Counted from the stretch's first letter, positions 1-9,243 are shown. The stretch is 64,000 nucleotides of DNA from Haloarcula ordinaria (GCF_029338275.1 NZ_CP119789.1:1674001-1738000), one strand, 5' to 3'. The notes: a model not told the origin generated them from the sequence alone. Made by a program: numbers and translations.

Positions 1-109
1 CGACGGGGCGTGGATGCTCCTGTACCAGGGCGTCGAGGCCTTCGAACTGTGGACCGGTGAGACGGCTCCCGTGGAGGCGATGAACCGGGCGCTGCGTGCC
101 CGTCTCTAG
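1..109 (+). CDS. aroE: shikimate dehydrogenase, C-terminal end (partial)
   Basis: Only the last 35 codons are inside the window, in the frame beginning at base 2 and ending at TAG 107-109. The tail contains [16 protein letters not shown] followed by an [10 protein letters not shown] helix, which matches the C-terminal helix of AroE (GxxMLxxQGxxxFExWTG). AroE reduces 3-dehydroshikimate to shikimate with NADPH in the cytoplasmic chorismate pathway. Chorismate is the substrate of the pab operon just downstream, so the context fits. The catalytic part lies outside the window; the call rests on the tail alone. Confidence 0.75.
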   Translation, partial: DGAWMLLYQGVEAFELWTGETAPVEAMNRALRARL

Positions 110-155
110 TGGCAAACCAGCAAGAGATTAGTGTCGGGGGGGTCTAGGCCGTGTC

Positions 156-746
156 ATGGGTCTGCTCCAAACCATCAAATCTATTCTCGGGCTCGACGGG
201 GCCCAATCGTCCGCCGCCAGTGGGACGAACGGTGAGCGGGACGTGGACGTGACCGTCGAGCGCGAGCCATCTACCGAATCCGAGGACGCGGTCAAGGGGA
301 CGGAGACGGCCACGCCTGAACCCGAGCCCGACGACTCCGACGCGGACGACGAACAGACGGAGGTGGACTCCGCGGCGGCTAGCGAAGCGGCCGAAAGCGA
401 CGGTCCAGACGAATCCGACGCGGAACTCGAGTCCGACGCCGGGACGGAAGCCGAGGCCGAGTCTGAACCGGAGGCCGAACCCGCCTCGGAAGCCGAGACC
501 GAGCCAGAACCTGAACCCGAGGTCGAATCGGCAGCAGATACAGAACCCGAACTCGACTTCGAGGGCGCGGACGACCCGGTGACCGAGATCAAAGGTATCG
601 GCCCGGCCTACGCCGAGCGGCTCACCGGCCTGGACATCGAGACAGTCGGCGACCTCGCCGTCGCGGACGCGGCCGACATCGCCGCCCAGACGGACCTCGC
701 GGAGAGCCGGGTCGCCGGCTGGATCGAACGGGCGAACGACTACTGA
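156..746 (+). CDS. acidic protein with C-terminal helix-hairpin-helix domain
   Basis: 196 residues. The first 20 residues (MGLLQTIKSILGLDG) may form an amphipathic helix. Residues about 30-140 are a low-complexity acidic stretch of Glu, Asp, Pro, Ala and Ser with EPEPE-like repeats, probably disordered. The last 55 residues carry a helix-hairpin-helix fold (VTEIKGIGPAYAERL, then a second hairpin with DLAVADAADIAAQTDL), of the type that binds DNA without sequence specificity or mediates protein contacts. It sits alone between aroE and pabB. Function is unknown; the acidic linker makes direct DNA binding by the whole chain uncertain. Confidence 0.8.
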   Translation: MGLLQTIKSILGLDGAQSSAASGTNGERDVDVTVEREPSTESEDAVKGTETATPEPEPDDSDADDEQTEVDSAAASEAAESDGPDESDAELESDAGTEAEAESEPEAEPASEAETEPEPEPEVESAADTEPELDFEGADDPVTEIKGIGPAYAERLTGLDIETVGDLAVADAADIAAQTDLAESRVAGWIERANDY

Positions 747-790
747 CCGAACCGCAAGGGAATTAGTCGCGCAGCTGTTCTCTCCCGGTA

Positions 791-2263
791 ATGGTATCGG
801 TCGAAACCGACCGGGAGTCGTTCACCAGCCTCGCGGCCGGTGCGGACGAACAGGCCCGGATTCCGGTCGAGGTCCGCGTCACCGTCGACGACCCCTTCAC
901 TGCTTACCGGCGGGCCCGCGAAGCGGTCGGTGGGGTCTACCTGGCGACCACCGGTGGGCAGTCCGGCTGGGGCTACTTCGCGACGGCTCCGGCCGAGTTC
1001 CTGTCCGTCACGCCCGACGACGGCCCGGCCCTGGACGCGCTCTCTGACCTGCTGGACGCGTCGTCGCTCGTCCGTGGCGACTGTGACGTCCCCTACCCCT
1101 GTGGCGCGTTCGGGTGGCTCTCCTACGACATCGTTCGTGACCTCGAGACGCTCCCGACGCAGGCTCTCGACGACCGGGCGCTGCCCCGCCTGCAGGTCGG
1201 CGCCTACGACCGCGTCGCGGCCTGGGAGGAACCGCGCGGCGACGGCCCGGTGACGCTCCGCGTGACCGCCTGCCCCAGACTGGGCGACCACGACGACGCG
1301 ACGGCGGCCTACGAGTTCGGCAAGCAACACGCGCTCGCACTCGCCCGGCGGGCCACCGAGGGCGACCCTGTGGTAGGCGATGCGCCCGTCGACGCCGACG
1401 AGGCTCGCTTCGAGAGCGACTGCACCCGCGAGTCCTTCGCCGAACGCGTCCGGACCGTCAAGGCGTACATCCGCGACGGCGACACCTTCCAGGCGAACGT
1501 CTCCCAGCGCCTGCAGGCGCCGGCGGCCGTCCACCCCGTCGAGGCGTTCGACGCGCTGCGCGAGGTGAACCCCGCGCCGTACTCGGCACTCGTCGAGTTC
1601 CCGGGCGTCGACCTCGTGAGCGCCAGTCCCGAACTCCTCTTGCACCGCGACGGCGACCGCCTGGTCACAGAACCGATAGCCGGCACGCGGCCGCGGGGGG
1701 CGACAGCCGCCGAAGACGACCGCCTGGAGGCCGACCTCCTGCGCGACGAGAAGGAGCGGGCCGAACACGCGATGCTGGTCGACCTCGAACGCAACGACCT
1801 CGGGAAGGTGAGTCAGTTCGGGACTGTCGACGTGACCGACTATCGACGCGTCGACCGCTACTCGGAGGTGATGCACCTCGTCTCGGTCGTCGAGGGGCGG
1901 CTCCGGGAGCGAGCGACGCTGCAGGACGCCGTCACCGCCGTCTTCCCCGGTGGGACCATCACCGGCGCGCCGAAGCCCCGGACGATGGAGATCATCGACG
2001 AGGTCGAGGGCACCCAGCGCGGGCCCTACACAGGCTCCATCGGCGTGTTCGGCTTCGACGGCCGGGCCACGCTCAACATCGTCATCCGGACGCTCGTCCG
2101 ATACGCCGACCACTACTACCTCCGCGTGGGTGCGGGTATCGTCCACGATTCGGACCCCGACCGGGAGTACGACGAGACGCTGGACAAGGGCCGGGCGCTG
2201 GTCACCGCCATCGACGAGGCGCTGGGTAAACGGGCCGACCTCTCTGTGGAGGGGTCGCCGTGA
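791..2263 (+). CDS. pabB: aminodeoxychorismate synthase component I (chorismate-utilising enzyme)
   Basis: 490 residues, the usual length for the chorismate-binding TrpE/PabB family. Conserved C-terminal motifs are present: DTFQANVSQRL, SPELLL, the HAMLVDLERNDLG metal site, and PGGTITGAPKPRTMEII. It should convert chorismate with ammonia from PabA to 4-amino-4-deoxychorismate, a precursor of p-aminobenzoate. The assignment to PabB rather than TrpE rests on the overlapping pabA and pabC genes. One oddity is that the active-site motif reads PIAGT, the form typical of anthranilate synthase, while classical PabB has PIKGT. The stop overlaps the GTG of pabA (GTGA). Confidence 0.82.
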   Translation: MVSVETDRESFTSLAAGADEQARIPVEVRVTVDDPFTAYRRAREAVGGVYLATTGGQSGWGYFATAPAEFLSVTPDDGPALDALSDLLDASSLVRGDCDVPYPCGAFGWLSYDIVRDLETLPTQALDDRALPRLQVGAYDRVAAWEEPRGDGPVTLRVTACPRLGDHDDATAAYEFGKQHALALARRATEGDPVVGDAPVDADEARFESDCTRESFAERVRTVKAYIRDGDTFQANVSQRLQAPAAVHPVEAFDALREVNPAPYSALVEFPGVDLVSASPELLLHRDGDRLVTEPIAGTRPRGATAAEDDRLEADLLRDEKERAEHAMLVDLERNDLGKVSQFGTVDVTDYRRVDRYSEVMHLVSVVEGRLRERATLQDAVTAVFPGGTITGAPKPRTMEIIDEVEGTQRGPYTGSIGVFGFDGRATLNIVIRTLVRYADHYYLRVGAGIVHDSDPDREYDETLDKGRALVTAIDEALGKRADLSVEGSP

Positions 2264-2883
2264 CCAGTGGTTCGGACCTCGCCCCGACGGTGCTGGTGGT
2301 CGACAACTACGACTCGTTCGCCTACAACCTCGTGCAGTACGTCGGCGAGGTGGTCCTCCGACTCGGCGGGAGCGAGGACGACGTCGTCGTCCGGCGCAAC
2401 GACGCCATCAACGTCGACGGGATTCGGGCGCTTGACCCCGACGGCATCGTCGTCTCGCCAGGCCCTGGAACGCCCGCCGAAGCGGGGGTCTCAATCCCCG
2501 TCTTCGCCGACCTCGCGTACCCGACGCTCGGCGTCTGTCTCGGCCATCAGGCGCTCTGTGCGGCTGCGGGCGCGCCAGTCGGCCACGCCGAGGCCGTCGT
2601 CCACGGCAAGGCCTCGCAGGTGACCCACGACGGCCGGGGCGTCTTCGAGGGCGTCCCCGACCCCGTCGAGGTCGGCCGCTACCACTCGCTGGCGGTCGAG
2701 CGGGTCGACCTCCCCGACGAGCTCGAGGAGACGGCCTACACCGACGACGAGGCGACCATCCTGATGGGCGTGCGCCACCGCGAGCGGCCCCACGTCGGCG
2801 TCCAGTTCCACCCCGAGAGCATCCTCACCGAACACGGCAAGACCATGGTCGAGAACTTCTGTCTCCAATGTACTACCACGTAA
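2260..2883 (+). CDS. pabA: aminodeoxychorismate synthase glutamine amidotransferase subunit
   Basis: 207 residues, class I glutamine amidotransferase. VVDNYDSFAYNLVQYVGE at the N-terminus, the oxyanion motif SPGPGTP, the nucleophile in GVCLGHQAL and the His-Glu pair in VQFHPESILTEHG are all present, so the catalytic triad is intact. It releases ammonia from glutamine for PabB. It starts with GTG inside the pabB stop and ends 16 bases inside pabC, so the three genes are translationally coupled. It could also serve an anthranilate synthase, as amphibolic PabA/TrpG proteins do in some organisms. Confidence 0.88.
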   Translation: MTSGSDLAPTVLVVDNYDSFAYNLVQYVGEVVLRLGGSEDDVVVRRNDAINVDGIRALDPDGIVVSPGPGTPAEAGVSIPVFADLAYPTLGVCLGHQALCAAAGAPVGHAEAVVHGKASQVTHDGRGVFEGVPDPVEVGRYHSLAVERVDLPDELEETAYTDDEATILMGVRHRERPHVGVQFHPESILTEHGKTMVENFCLQCTTT

Positions 2884-3740
2884 ACGGCGAGCTCGTCCCG
2901 GCCGACGAGGCGACGGTGTCAGTCCGCGACCGCGGGTTCATGTACGGCGACGCGGCGTTCGAGACGCTCCGCGTCTACGGCGGGACTCCCTTCGAGTGGG
3001 ACGCCCACCGCGAGCGACTCCAGCGCACCGCCGAGACGCTGGGGTTCGCCGACGCCGTTCCCGACGACCTGCGTGACCGGGTCGACGAGACGCTCGCGGA
3101 GAACGGCCTGGACGAGGCGTCGGCCAAGGTCTCGGTCAGCAGGGGCGTCCAGCCGGGGAAACTCACCCCAGGGGCCGACGTCGACCCGACGGTTGTCGTC
3201 ACCTGTACCCCGCTCCCGCGGGGCGGCCGCGACGGGCAGCGCGTCTGGGACGACCCCGCGGCGGTCCAGACGGTCCGGACGCGCCGGATTCCGAGCGAGG
3301 CGGTGCCCGCGGACGTCAAGACGCACAACTACCTCAACGGCATCCTCGGCCGACTGGAGCTACGTCGGGCGGCCGGCAACCGTGAGGCCGCCGACGAGTG
3401 CCTCATGCGCGATATGGACGGCAACGTCGTCGAGGGGGCGACGAGCAACCTCTTTTTCGTCACGGAGAACGGCCTCCGGATACCCAGTGACGACCTGGAC
3501 CTCCTCCCCGGCGTCACTCGGTCCGTCGTGCTCGATCTGGCTCGCGAAGAGTCGTTTCCCGTCGAGACCGGCCACTACTCGCTCGACGCCGTCCGGGACG
3601 CCGACGAGGCGTTCCTCACCAACTCCACGTGGGAGCTGCGGCCGATTGCGAGCGTCGACGGCATCGAGGTGGGAACCGGCCCGATGACGACGCTCCTCCA
3701 GCGGCTGTTCGACGAACGGGTGGAAGCCGAGTACTACTGA
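2868..3740 (+). CDS. pabC: aminodeoxychorismate lyase-like class IV aminotransferase
   Basis: 290 residues, fold-type IV PLP enzyme. N-terminal RDRGFMYGDAAFETLRVYGG is the family hallmark, and the Schiff-base lysine is in VKTHNYLNGILGRLE (about K151). EGATSNLFFV and NSTWELRPI follow in the expected order. In this operon it most likely splits 4-amino-4-deoxychorismate to p-aminobenzoate and pyruvate, for folate or pterin cofactors. Branched-chain or D-amino acid aminotransferases share this fold; the overlap with pabA favours PabC. Confidence 0.8.
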   Translation: MYYHVNGELVPADEATVSVRDRGFMYGDAAFETLRVYGGTPFEWDAHRERLQRTAETLGFADAVPDDLRDRVDETLAENGLDEASAKVSVSRGVQPGKLTPGADVDPTVVVTCTPLPRGGRDGQRVWDDPAAVQTVRTRRIPSEAVPADVKTHNYLNGILGRLELRRAAGNREAADECLMRDMDGNVVEGATSNLFFVTENGLRIPSDDLDLLPGVTRSVVLDLAREESFPVETGHYSLDAVRDADEAFLTNSTWELRPIASVDGIEVGTGPMTTLLQRLFDERVEAEYY

Positions 3741-3768
3741 CCGACGACTGCGGACGGGCGACTCCCTC

Positions 3769-4209
3769 TCAGGCGCCCATATGCCCCTCGGCGATACCGT
3801 TCAGCTTCGTCACGCGCATCCGGAGGATGTCGAACTCCAGTTCGTCTATCGGGCGTTCGTGGACCTCGTAGTAGGGGATGTCGAGATGTCTCGTGACCTC
3901 CTCGATGGACGCGTCGATGGTATCCTCCGACAGCACCTCGAGCTCGCCCTCCGCGAGCACGCTCTTCCAGCCCTCCTCGGTGTCCGCGTAGACCACGAAG
4001 GTCACGTACTGCGAGGCGTCGATGAACTTCCGCTTCTGGCTCCCCGGCGCGTACCCCATCCGGAAGTAGAAGCTCGAATCGTCCTCGTCGAACCAGTACG
4101 AGAGCGGGACGCCGTAGCCGTCGTTCTCGCGGGCCAGCGAGAGCACACCAGTCACCTGGTTCTTGAGAAACTCCTCTATCTGGATGGCGTCCATGTTGCG
4201 CCGGCTCAT
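3769..4209 (-). CDS. pyridoxamine 5'-phosphate oxidase family protein (FMN-binding split barrel)
   Basis: 146 residues from the ATG at 4207-4209 (MSRRNMDAIQIEEFLKN). A TATA-like TTATTGTC lies about 28 bases upstream, so a leaderless transcript explains this start; the longer open frame upstream has no family similarity. The fold is shown by TGVLSLARENDGYGVPLSYW, a Y-F-R-M strand, and a VTFVVYADTEEGWKSVLAEGEL barrel region. Such proteins bind FMN, haem or F420. A paralogue with the same layout is at 5175-5630 on the other strand. The substrate is unknown. Confidence 0.8.
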   Translation of the reverse strand: MSRRNMDAIQIEEFLKNQVTGVLSLARENDGYGVPLSYWFDEDDSSFYFRMGYAPGSQKRKFIDASQYVTFVVYADTEEGWKSVLAEGELEVLSEDTIDASIEEVTRHLDIPYYEVHERPIDELEFDILRMRVTKLNGIAEGHMGA

Positions 4210-4318
4210 ACCAATACCTACTATCCGAATGACAATAAGGGTACGTGGCAGGGTCCCGTCGGCCGGCATCGACGGTTCCGAACGTTGAAACCGACCACAC
4301 GCATACGGCCAGACGAGA

Positions 4319-4735
4319 ATGGACGAGGATCGCCGGATCGCGTCACTCGACGAGGTGCCGGACGACGGGACGCTCCTGTTTACCGTCCGTGACGGGTTCG
4401 ACACCGAGGAGGCACTCCTGGTATCGCTGTCCGATGGCGTCGCAGCCTTCGAGAACTACTGTCCCCACTGGCGGGACGTCAGGCTGGACAAGGGGAGCGG
4501 GGCGACGATGCGCGACGACGAACTGGTGTGTGAGAAACACGGTGCGACCTTCGAATCGGACTCCGGGTACTGCAACTTCGGGCCCTGTGAGGGGGCGGTG
4601 CTCGACGAGCTCTCGGTGTCTGTCGCGGACGGCGCGGTGTACCTGACCGACGACCGGTACGAGTTCGAGAAACAGGGTCCTTCTGGCGACCACGACCGCT
4701 CGTCGGGCAGTCGTATCGGGTTCTCCGGCCAGTAG
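4319..4735 (+). CDS. Rieske (2Fe-2S) domain protein
   Basis: 138 residues. Two iron-sulfur ligand pairs are visible, CPHW near residue 43 and CEKH near residue 66, matching the Rieske CxH...CxxH pattern. A third conserved patch, GYCNFGPCEGAVL, is in the position of the family's Cys-Gly-Pro loop. There is no transmembrane helix and no attached oxygenase domain, so it is probably a small soluble ferredoxin-like electron carrier. It is divergent from the gene at 3769. The redox partner is not obvious. Confidence 0.85.
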   Translation: MDEDRRIASLDEVPDDGTLLFTVRDGFDTEEALLVSLSDGVAAFENYCPHWRDVRLDKGSGATMRDDELVCEKHGATFESDSGYCNFGPCEGAVLDELSVSVADGAVYLTDDRYEFEKQGPSGDHDRSSGSRIGFSGQ

Positions 4736-4789
4736 CGTCGGTGCCTGTCGCTTTCGAGGGGCGACTGGTGACCGGTCCGCGACGCTCAC

Positions 4790-5080
4790 TTAGCTGATAG
4801 TGTAGGCCGGCTCCGAGATGCTCTCGTGCTTGCACTCCGGGCACCGACTCGGTCGGTTCGTCAGGTCGTCGAAGTCGGCGAACCCGCAGGCGTTGCACTC
4901 CGGCGGGGCGACGAGCAACTGTTCGTCCGTCGACTCGAGCGACCGAGCGATGTGCTCGACGTGTGTGAGCGCGTCGCTGGTCTGTATCTCGAACGTGTTC
5001 GCGATCGTCCCGGCAGCCATCGTCTCATCTCGCAACCGGTCTGCGATGCGCTGTCGCGTCGTCCGACTTACCTCGCGCAT
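4790..5080 (-). CDS. small HTH and zinc-ribbon transcriptional regulator
   Basis: 96 residues from the ATG at 5078-5080. An upstream TATA-like CCTATTATC places transcription start almost at the ATG, which favours this start over the longer frame. The N-terminal half (TRQRIADRLRDETMAAGTI) looks like a winged helix; the C-terminal half has two zinc knuckles, CNAC and CPEC. This layout fits the archaeal HTH plus zinc-ribbon family (COG3357 type). It may regulate the adjacent FMN-binding gene at 5175, with which it shares a divergent intergenic region. Target and ligand are unknown. Confidence 0.75.
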   Translation of the reverse strand: MREVSRTTRQRIADRLRDETMAAGTIANTFEIQTSDALTHVEHIARSLESTDEQLLVAPPECNACGFADFDDLTNRPSRCPECKHESISEPAYTIS

Positions 5081-5139
5081 GCCAGCAGTTGGCAACCCGT
5101 GATAATAGGTTTTGTTCCCCGTCGAGAGTCCACCGCAGC

Positions 5140-5152
5140 GTGGCTTTATTAG
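5140..5152 (+). promoter_or_regulatory. TATA box for the gene at 5175
   Basis: GGCTTTATTAG lies about 30 bases before ATG 5175 and fits a haloarchaeal BRE/TATA element. The divergent TATA for the regulator at 5080 is CCTATTATC at about 5101-5109, so both genes share a promoter region of about 95 bases. Confidence 0.5.
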
Positions 5153-5174
5153 TTGTCCTTGAGTTACATTACGT

Positions 5175-5630
5175 ATGGGAGAAGCACACCGCGCAGCGGT
5201 CCCCGCGGACGAACGCGACGAGTTCCTCGGCGTCGGTGGCACTGGCGTCGTCTCTTTTGCGACAGACGGCGCCGAGTCGCCACACTCGGTCCCGATCTCG
5301 TACGGCTACGACCCGGAGAAGACGGCCTTCTACTTCCGGATGGCCACCGGGCTGGACAGCCAGAAGGGGGACGTCGTCGGCAAGCGGGTCACGTTCGTCA
5401 CCTACGGGCGCCCCGAGGACGCAGACCGCTGGGTGAGCGTCATCGCGAAAGGGCGGCTGGAGTCGGTCGACACCGAGGGCATCTCGACTGACACGCTCGA
5501 GGGCCTGGAACGGGTCGACATCCCCATCGTGGACGTCTTCGACATGCCAGTCCAGGACATCTCCTTCGAGTTCCTCCGGCTCGTCCCCGACGAACTGACC
5601 GCTCGAAAAGAACTCCGTGCCGACATCTGA
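5175..5630 (+). CDS. pyridoxamine 5'-phosphate oxidase family protein
   Basis: 151 residues. Same split-barrel signature as the gene at 3769: GTGVVSFATDG, SVPISYGYDPEKTAFYFRM and VTFVTYGRPEDADRWVSV, with a C-terminal FEFLRLVPDEL. It probably binds a flavin or F420 cofactor and acts as a small oxidoreductase. It is divergent from the small zinc-ribbon regulator. Identity to the neighbouring paralogue is visible but not high, so it is an old duplication rather than a recent copy. Confidence 0.8.
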   Translation: MGEAHRAAVPADERDEFLGVGGTGVVSFATDGAESPHSVPISYGYDPEKTAFYFRMATGLDSQKGDVVGKRVTFVTYGRPEDADRWVSVIAKGRLESVDTEGISTDTLEGLERVDIPIVDVFDMPVQDISFEFLRLVPDELTARKELRADI

Positions 5631-5770
5631 CGGTGACGCCGCCGTGACTCCGGAATTCGAGTCGGTCACGGCGATGCGACCCGGTGCTCGCTCCGACCAC
5701 GGACAGGGTCTGGCGTCGCCGTCCGGAGGGGCCGAACCGAGCGTGGTGGGGGACTGACCGTACGCGACCG

Positions 5771-8358
5771 ATGCAGTGGCACGCGCAGTCGACGTCGGAC
5801 GTCCTCGAAGCACTCGAGACGAGCGAGGAGGGGCTCACGAGCGAGGCGGCCGCCGAGCGACTCGAAACCGCGGGACCCAACGAGATAACCACCGAGGAGC
5901 GCCGCTCGCCGGTTCGGGTCTTCCTCGCGCAGTTCTCGAGCGCGCTCATCTGGGTCCTGCTCGCTGCAGCGGCGCTCTCCTTTGCCATCGGCCAGACCGT
6001 CGACGCCGTCCTCATCACCGTGATTCTGCTCGGCAACGGCGTCTTCGGGTTCGTCCAGGAGTACCGCGCCGAGCGGAGCCTCGAGGCGCTGCGCGAGCTG
6101 GCGACGCCCGAGATCACGGTCCGCCGCGACGGCACCGAGGCGACGATTGCGGCGACGGACCTCGTCCCGGGGGATATCGTCCAACTCGGACAGGGGGACG
6201 TCGTCCCGGCGGACTGCCGGGTGGTCGAGAGCCAGAACCTCGAGGTCGACGAGGCCGCGCTGACCGGCGAGAGCATGCCGGTCGAGAAACATTCGGACCC
6301 GGTCCAGGCGGACACGCCGCTGGCAGAACGGCCGAACGTGGTCTACAAGGGGACCAGCGTCACCCGTGGCCGCGCCGTCGGCGTCGTCGTCGAGACGGGG
6401 ATGGACACCGAGATGGGGACTATCGCGACGGAGCTGCTCACGGCCGAGAACCCCGAGACGCCGCTCCAGCGGGACCTCCATAGACTCGGCCGCCGACTCG
6501 GGCTCGCCGTCCTCGTCCTCTCTGCCGTCATCGTCCCGTTGCTCGTCGCCGGGGGTACGGCGCTCGTCCAGGCCGGCCTCACCGCCGTCTCGCTCGCCGT
6601 CGCCGCCATTCCCGAGGGGCTTCCCGCGGTCGTCACGCTGACCCTGGCGCTGGGCGTCCGACGGATGGCCGACGAGAACGCGCTCGTCCGGACCCTCCCG
6701 GCCGTCGAGGGCCTGGGCTCCGTCGACGTGGTCTGTACGGACAAGACCGGCACGCTGACCGAAGGGGAGATGCAGGTCCGCGTCGCCTGGGTGAACGACC
6801 AGTCGTTCGATATCGAGGGTCCGGGGACCGTCGCCGCGGACGACGGCGACACGGACCCGGCGCCCCGACTCCGAAAAGCTCCTCGAAATCGGGGCGGTCT
6901 GTAACGACGCGACCACGGACGACGGCGACCCGACCGAACAGGCGCTGGTCGCCGCCGCCGAGAACCACGGCCTGGACGTCGCCGAACTCAGAGCGAGCAC
7001 CCCCCCGCGAGGACGAGGTCCCCTTCACGTCGGAGCGCAAGCGCATGGCGACGATTCACGAGCACGAGGTGTACGTCAAGGGCGCGCCACAGGTCGTCCT
7101 CGACCGCTCGTCTCGCCTGCTCCGGGAGGACGGGCCTGAACCGATGGACGAGGCGACCAGAGCGCGAATCGAGGAGCAGGTCGAGGAGTTCGCGAGCGAC
7201 GCGCTCCGTGTGCTCGCGTTCGCCTACAAGGACCGCTCGGACGACGGCGGGCCGGAGGAGAATCTCGTCTTCGTCGGCCTGCAGGGCCTCATCGACCCGC
7301 CGCGGGACGCGGTGGCACCGGCTATCGCTGACACCCACCGGGCCGGCATCGACGTGAAGATGATAACGGGCGACAACGAGGTGACCGCCCGGGCCATCGC
7401 CGCACAGGTCGGCATCGAGTCCGAGTCGCTGACCGGGCGGGACATCGAGGGGATGGACGACGAGACGCTCGCCGTGCGGGTCGAGGAAGTCGACGTCTAC
7501 GCCCGTGCCGAACCGGTCCACAAGGTCCGGATTCTCAAAGCGCTCCAGGCCAACGGCCACTCGGTGGCGATGACCGGCGACGGCGTCAACGACGCGCCGG
7601 CGCTGAAGAACGCCGACGTGGGTATCGCGATGGGCGTCCGCGGCACCGACGTCGCGAAGGAGGCCAGCGACATCGTCCTCCTCGACGACAACTACGCGAC
7701 CATCCGTACCGCTATCGAGCGCGGGCGGACCATCTTCGACAACATCTGGAAGTTCGTCGGCTACCTCCTGAGTGCGAACGCCGCCGAGGTGCTGCTGGTG
7801 TTCATCGCCTCGCTCTTTGGCTATCTCATCCTGCCTGCGGTCCAGCTCCTGTGGATAAACCTCCTGACCGACGGTCTGCCCGCCCTCGCGCTCGGCACCG
7901 ACCCGTCGGGCGACGTGATGGACCGCCAGCCGCGAGAACGGGCGTCGGGCATCATCGACCGGGAGATGATGGCGTTCATCGCCGGCGCCGGACTCGTCGC
8001 GACGGTCGTTATGCTCGGCGTGATGGTCGTCACGCTGAACGGCGCGCCCTCGGTCACGCCCTACGCGATGACGATGGTGTTCACCGGCTTCGTCGTCTTC
8101 GAGTTCGTCAAGCTCTACGTGGTCCGGTGGACGAAGGACACGCCGACGCTGTCGAACGGGTGGCTTGCGGCCGCCGTCGGCCTGTCCAGCCTGCTCCACC
8201 TCGCGGTGCTGTACACGCCGCTGCGGACCTACTTCGGCACCGTCCCGCTCTCGCTCGCCGACTGGGGCCTGCTGGCGCTCGCGCTCGCTGTGGGCGGGCC
8301 GCTGTTGCTCGTCGTCGGCTGGGCGGTGAAACGGTTCGTCGCCGGGCCCGCCGCCTGA
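5771..8358 (+). pseudogene. P2-type cation (calcium) transporting ATPase, broken by two frameshifts
   Basis: The first piece (ATG 5771 to about 6864) has the actuator motif LTGES, the TM4 motif IPEGLPAV and the phosphorylation site CTDKTGTLTEG. The last piece (from about 7005 to 8358) has GAP nucleotide-binding residues, TGDGVNDAPALKNAD and the TM6 LLWINLLTDGLPALALGTDP region, all typical of Ca2+ P2A pumps. The 135 bases between read as normal protein in a third frame (EIGAVCNDATTDDGDPTEQA). Both shifts are +1: one C too many in CCCC 6863-6866 and one in the seven-C run 7000-7006. Removing one C at each restores a single frame of about 861 codons. Either the gene is inactive or these are homopolymer sequencing errors. 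Confidence 0.85.
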
Positions 8359-8367
8359 GTGTCGCAC

Positions 8368-8949
8368 TCAGCCCGGCAGGACGAGGTTCACCACCGCGAC
8401 GACCAGCCCCGCGAGCCCCATCCGTGCGGCCGCGACGTACCACCGCTGGCCGGAGATCGAGCCCATGTAGGCCCCGAACGCGCCGAGGACGCCGATGCCG
8501 AGCGCTACCGAGACGACTGCTGCCTCGGCCATGGTGAACACCGTCCCCTCGAAGAGGAAGGCCGTCAGGGGCACGAGGATGCCGACCAGCGGTCCCAGGC
8601 CGCTCATCGTCGCGTGGAGGACGCGGGCGCTCCGATGCTCGCGCTGGACGCGGGTGTCGTCGAGGTCGGTGAGCATCGCCCGCTCGATGCGGAGTATCTC
8701 GGCTTTCGTCTCGGCCCGTTCGATCTCCCAGACGCTCCAGACCGCCGACGTTCCCAGGCCGACGGCGGCACCGAGGCCGATTCGGATGACTGTCACCCCG
8801 TCTGGCACCCCCGAGAGGACGGCACCCACGACGATGCCGATGCTGGTCAGCGTCCCGTCGAAACCGTTCGAGATGAAGTACCGCCGCGAGATAGACCGGA
8901 CGTCCTCCCGGGCAAGGAGCATCCGGAGCCGACTGCGAATCGAGGGCAC
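8368..8949 (-). CDS. VIT1/CCC1-like membrane transporter
   Basis: 193 residues with about five hydrophobic segments. RYFISNGFDGTLTSIGIVVGA at the start (with the DG pair in TM1) and the EIERAE-rich cytoplasmic helix between TM2 and TM3 match the vacuolar iron/manganese transporter family (COG1814). It should move Fe2+ or Mn2+ across the cytoplasmic membrane. It lies 3 bases after the DUF211 gene and is surely co-transcribed with it; DUF211 may be an accessory domain. Substrate is inferred from family only. Confidence 0.75.
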   Translation of the reverse strand: MPSIRSRLRMLLAREDVRSISRRYFISNGFDGTLTSIGIVVGAVLSGVPDGVTVIRIGLGAAVGLGTSAVWSVWEIERAETKAEILRIERAMLTDLDDTRVQREHRSARVLHATMSGLGPLVGILVPLTAFLFEGTVFTMAEAAVVSVALGIGVLGAFGAYMGSISGQRWYVAAARMGLAGLVVAVVNLVLPG

Positions 8950-8952
8950 GCG

Positions 8953-9243
8953 TCAAGCGTCCTGGAACGTCGCTCGTTCCTCGACGACGTACTCCCCGCA
9001 GGACACCTCGTCTATCGAGTGGACCGTCGCGCCGAGTCCCTCGACTATCGTCTCGACCTCGTCGTAGGCGACGCTCTCCCCTTCGAGCGTGAGCTTGATC
9101 GTCTGTACCTCCTGGTCCAGTTCGACGAGCGAGACGGTGGCGCCGGCCACGCTCTCGGCCTCCGTGACCTGCTCAGTGAACGTCGTCAATCGCGGGCTGT
9201 GGGGCTTCAGCACGTCTAAGACGAGCCGTCGAACTGCGACCAT
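8953..9243 (-). CDS. DUF211 family protein
   Basis: 96 residues from the ATG at 9241-9243; the longer frame upstream runs through the promoter. RRLVLDVLKPH at the start, ELDQEVQTIKLTLEG in the middle and ATVHSIDEVSCGEYV at the end are the DUF211 signature. The fold is a small ferredoxin-like, ACT-like barrel known from structures in methanogens; its role is not established. It is first in a two-gene operon with a VIT1-like transporter, which suggests a link to metal or ion handling. Confidence 0.85.
   Translation of the reverse strand: MVAVRRLVLDVLKPHSPRLTTFTEQVTEAESVAGATVSLVELDQEVQTIKLTLEGESVAYDEVETIVEGLGATVHSIDEVSCGEYVVEERATFQDA

Noticed and set aside
740..2146. 468-codon minus-strand open frame opposite pabB
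   Set aside because: Antisense shadow of a clear pabB gene; Arg/Asp/Val-rich translation without any motif, as usual in GC-rich genomes.
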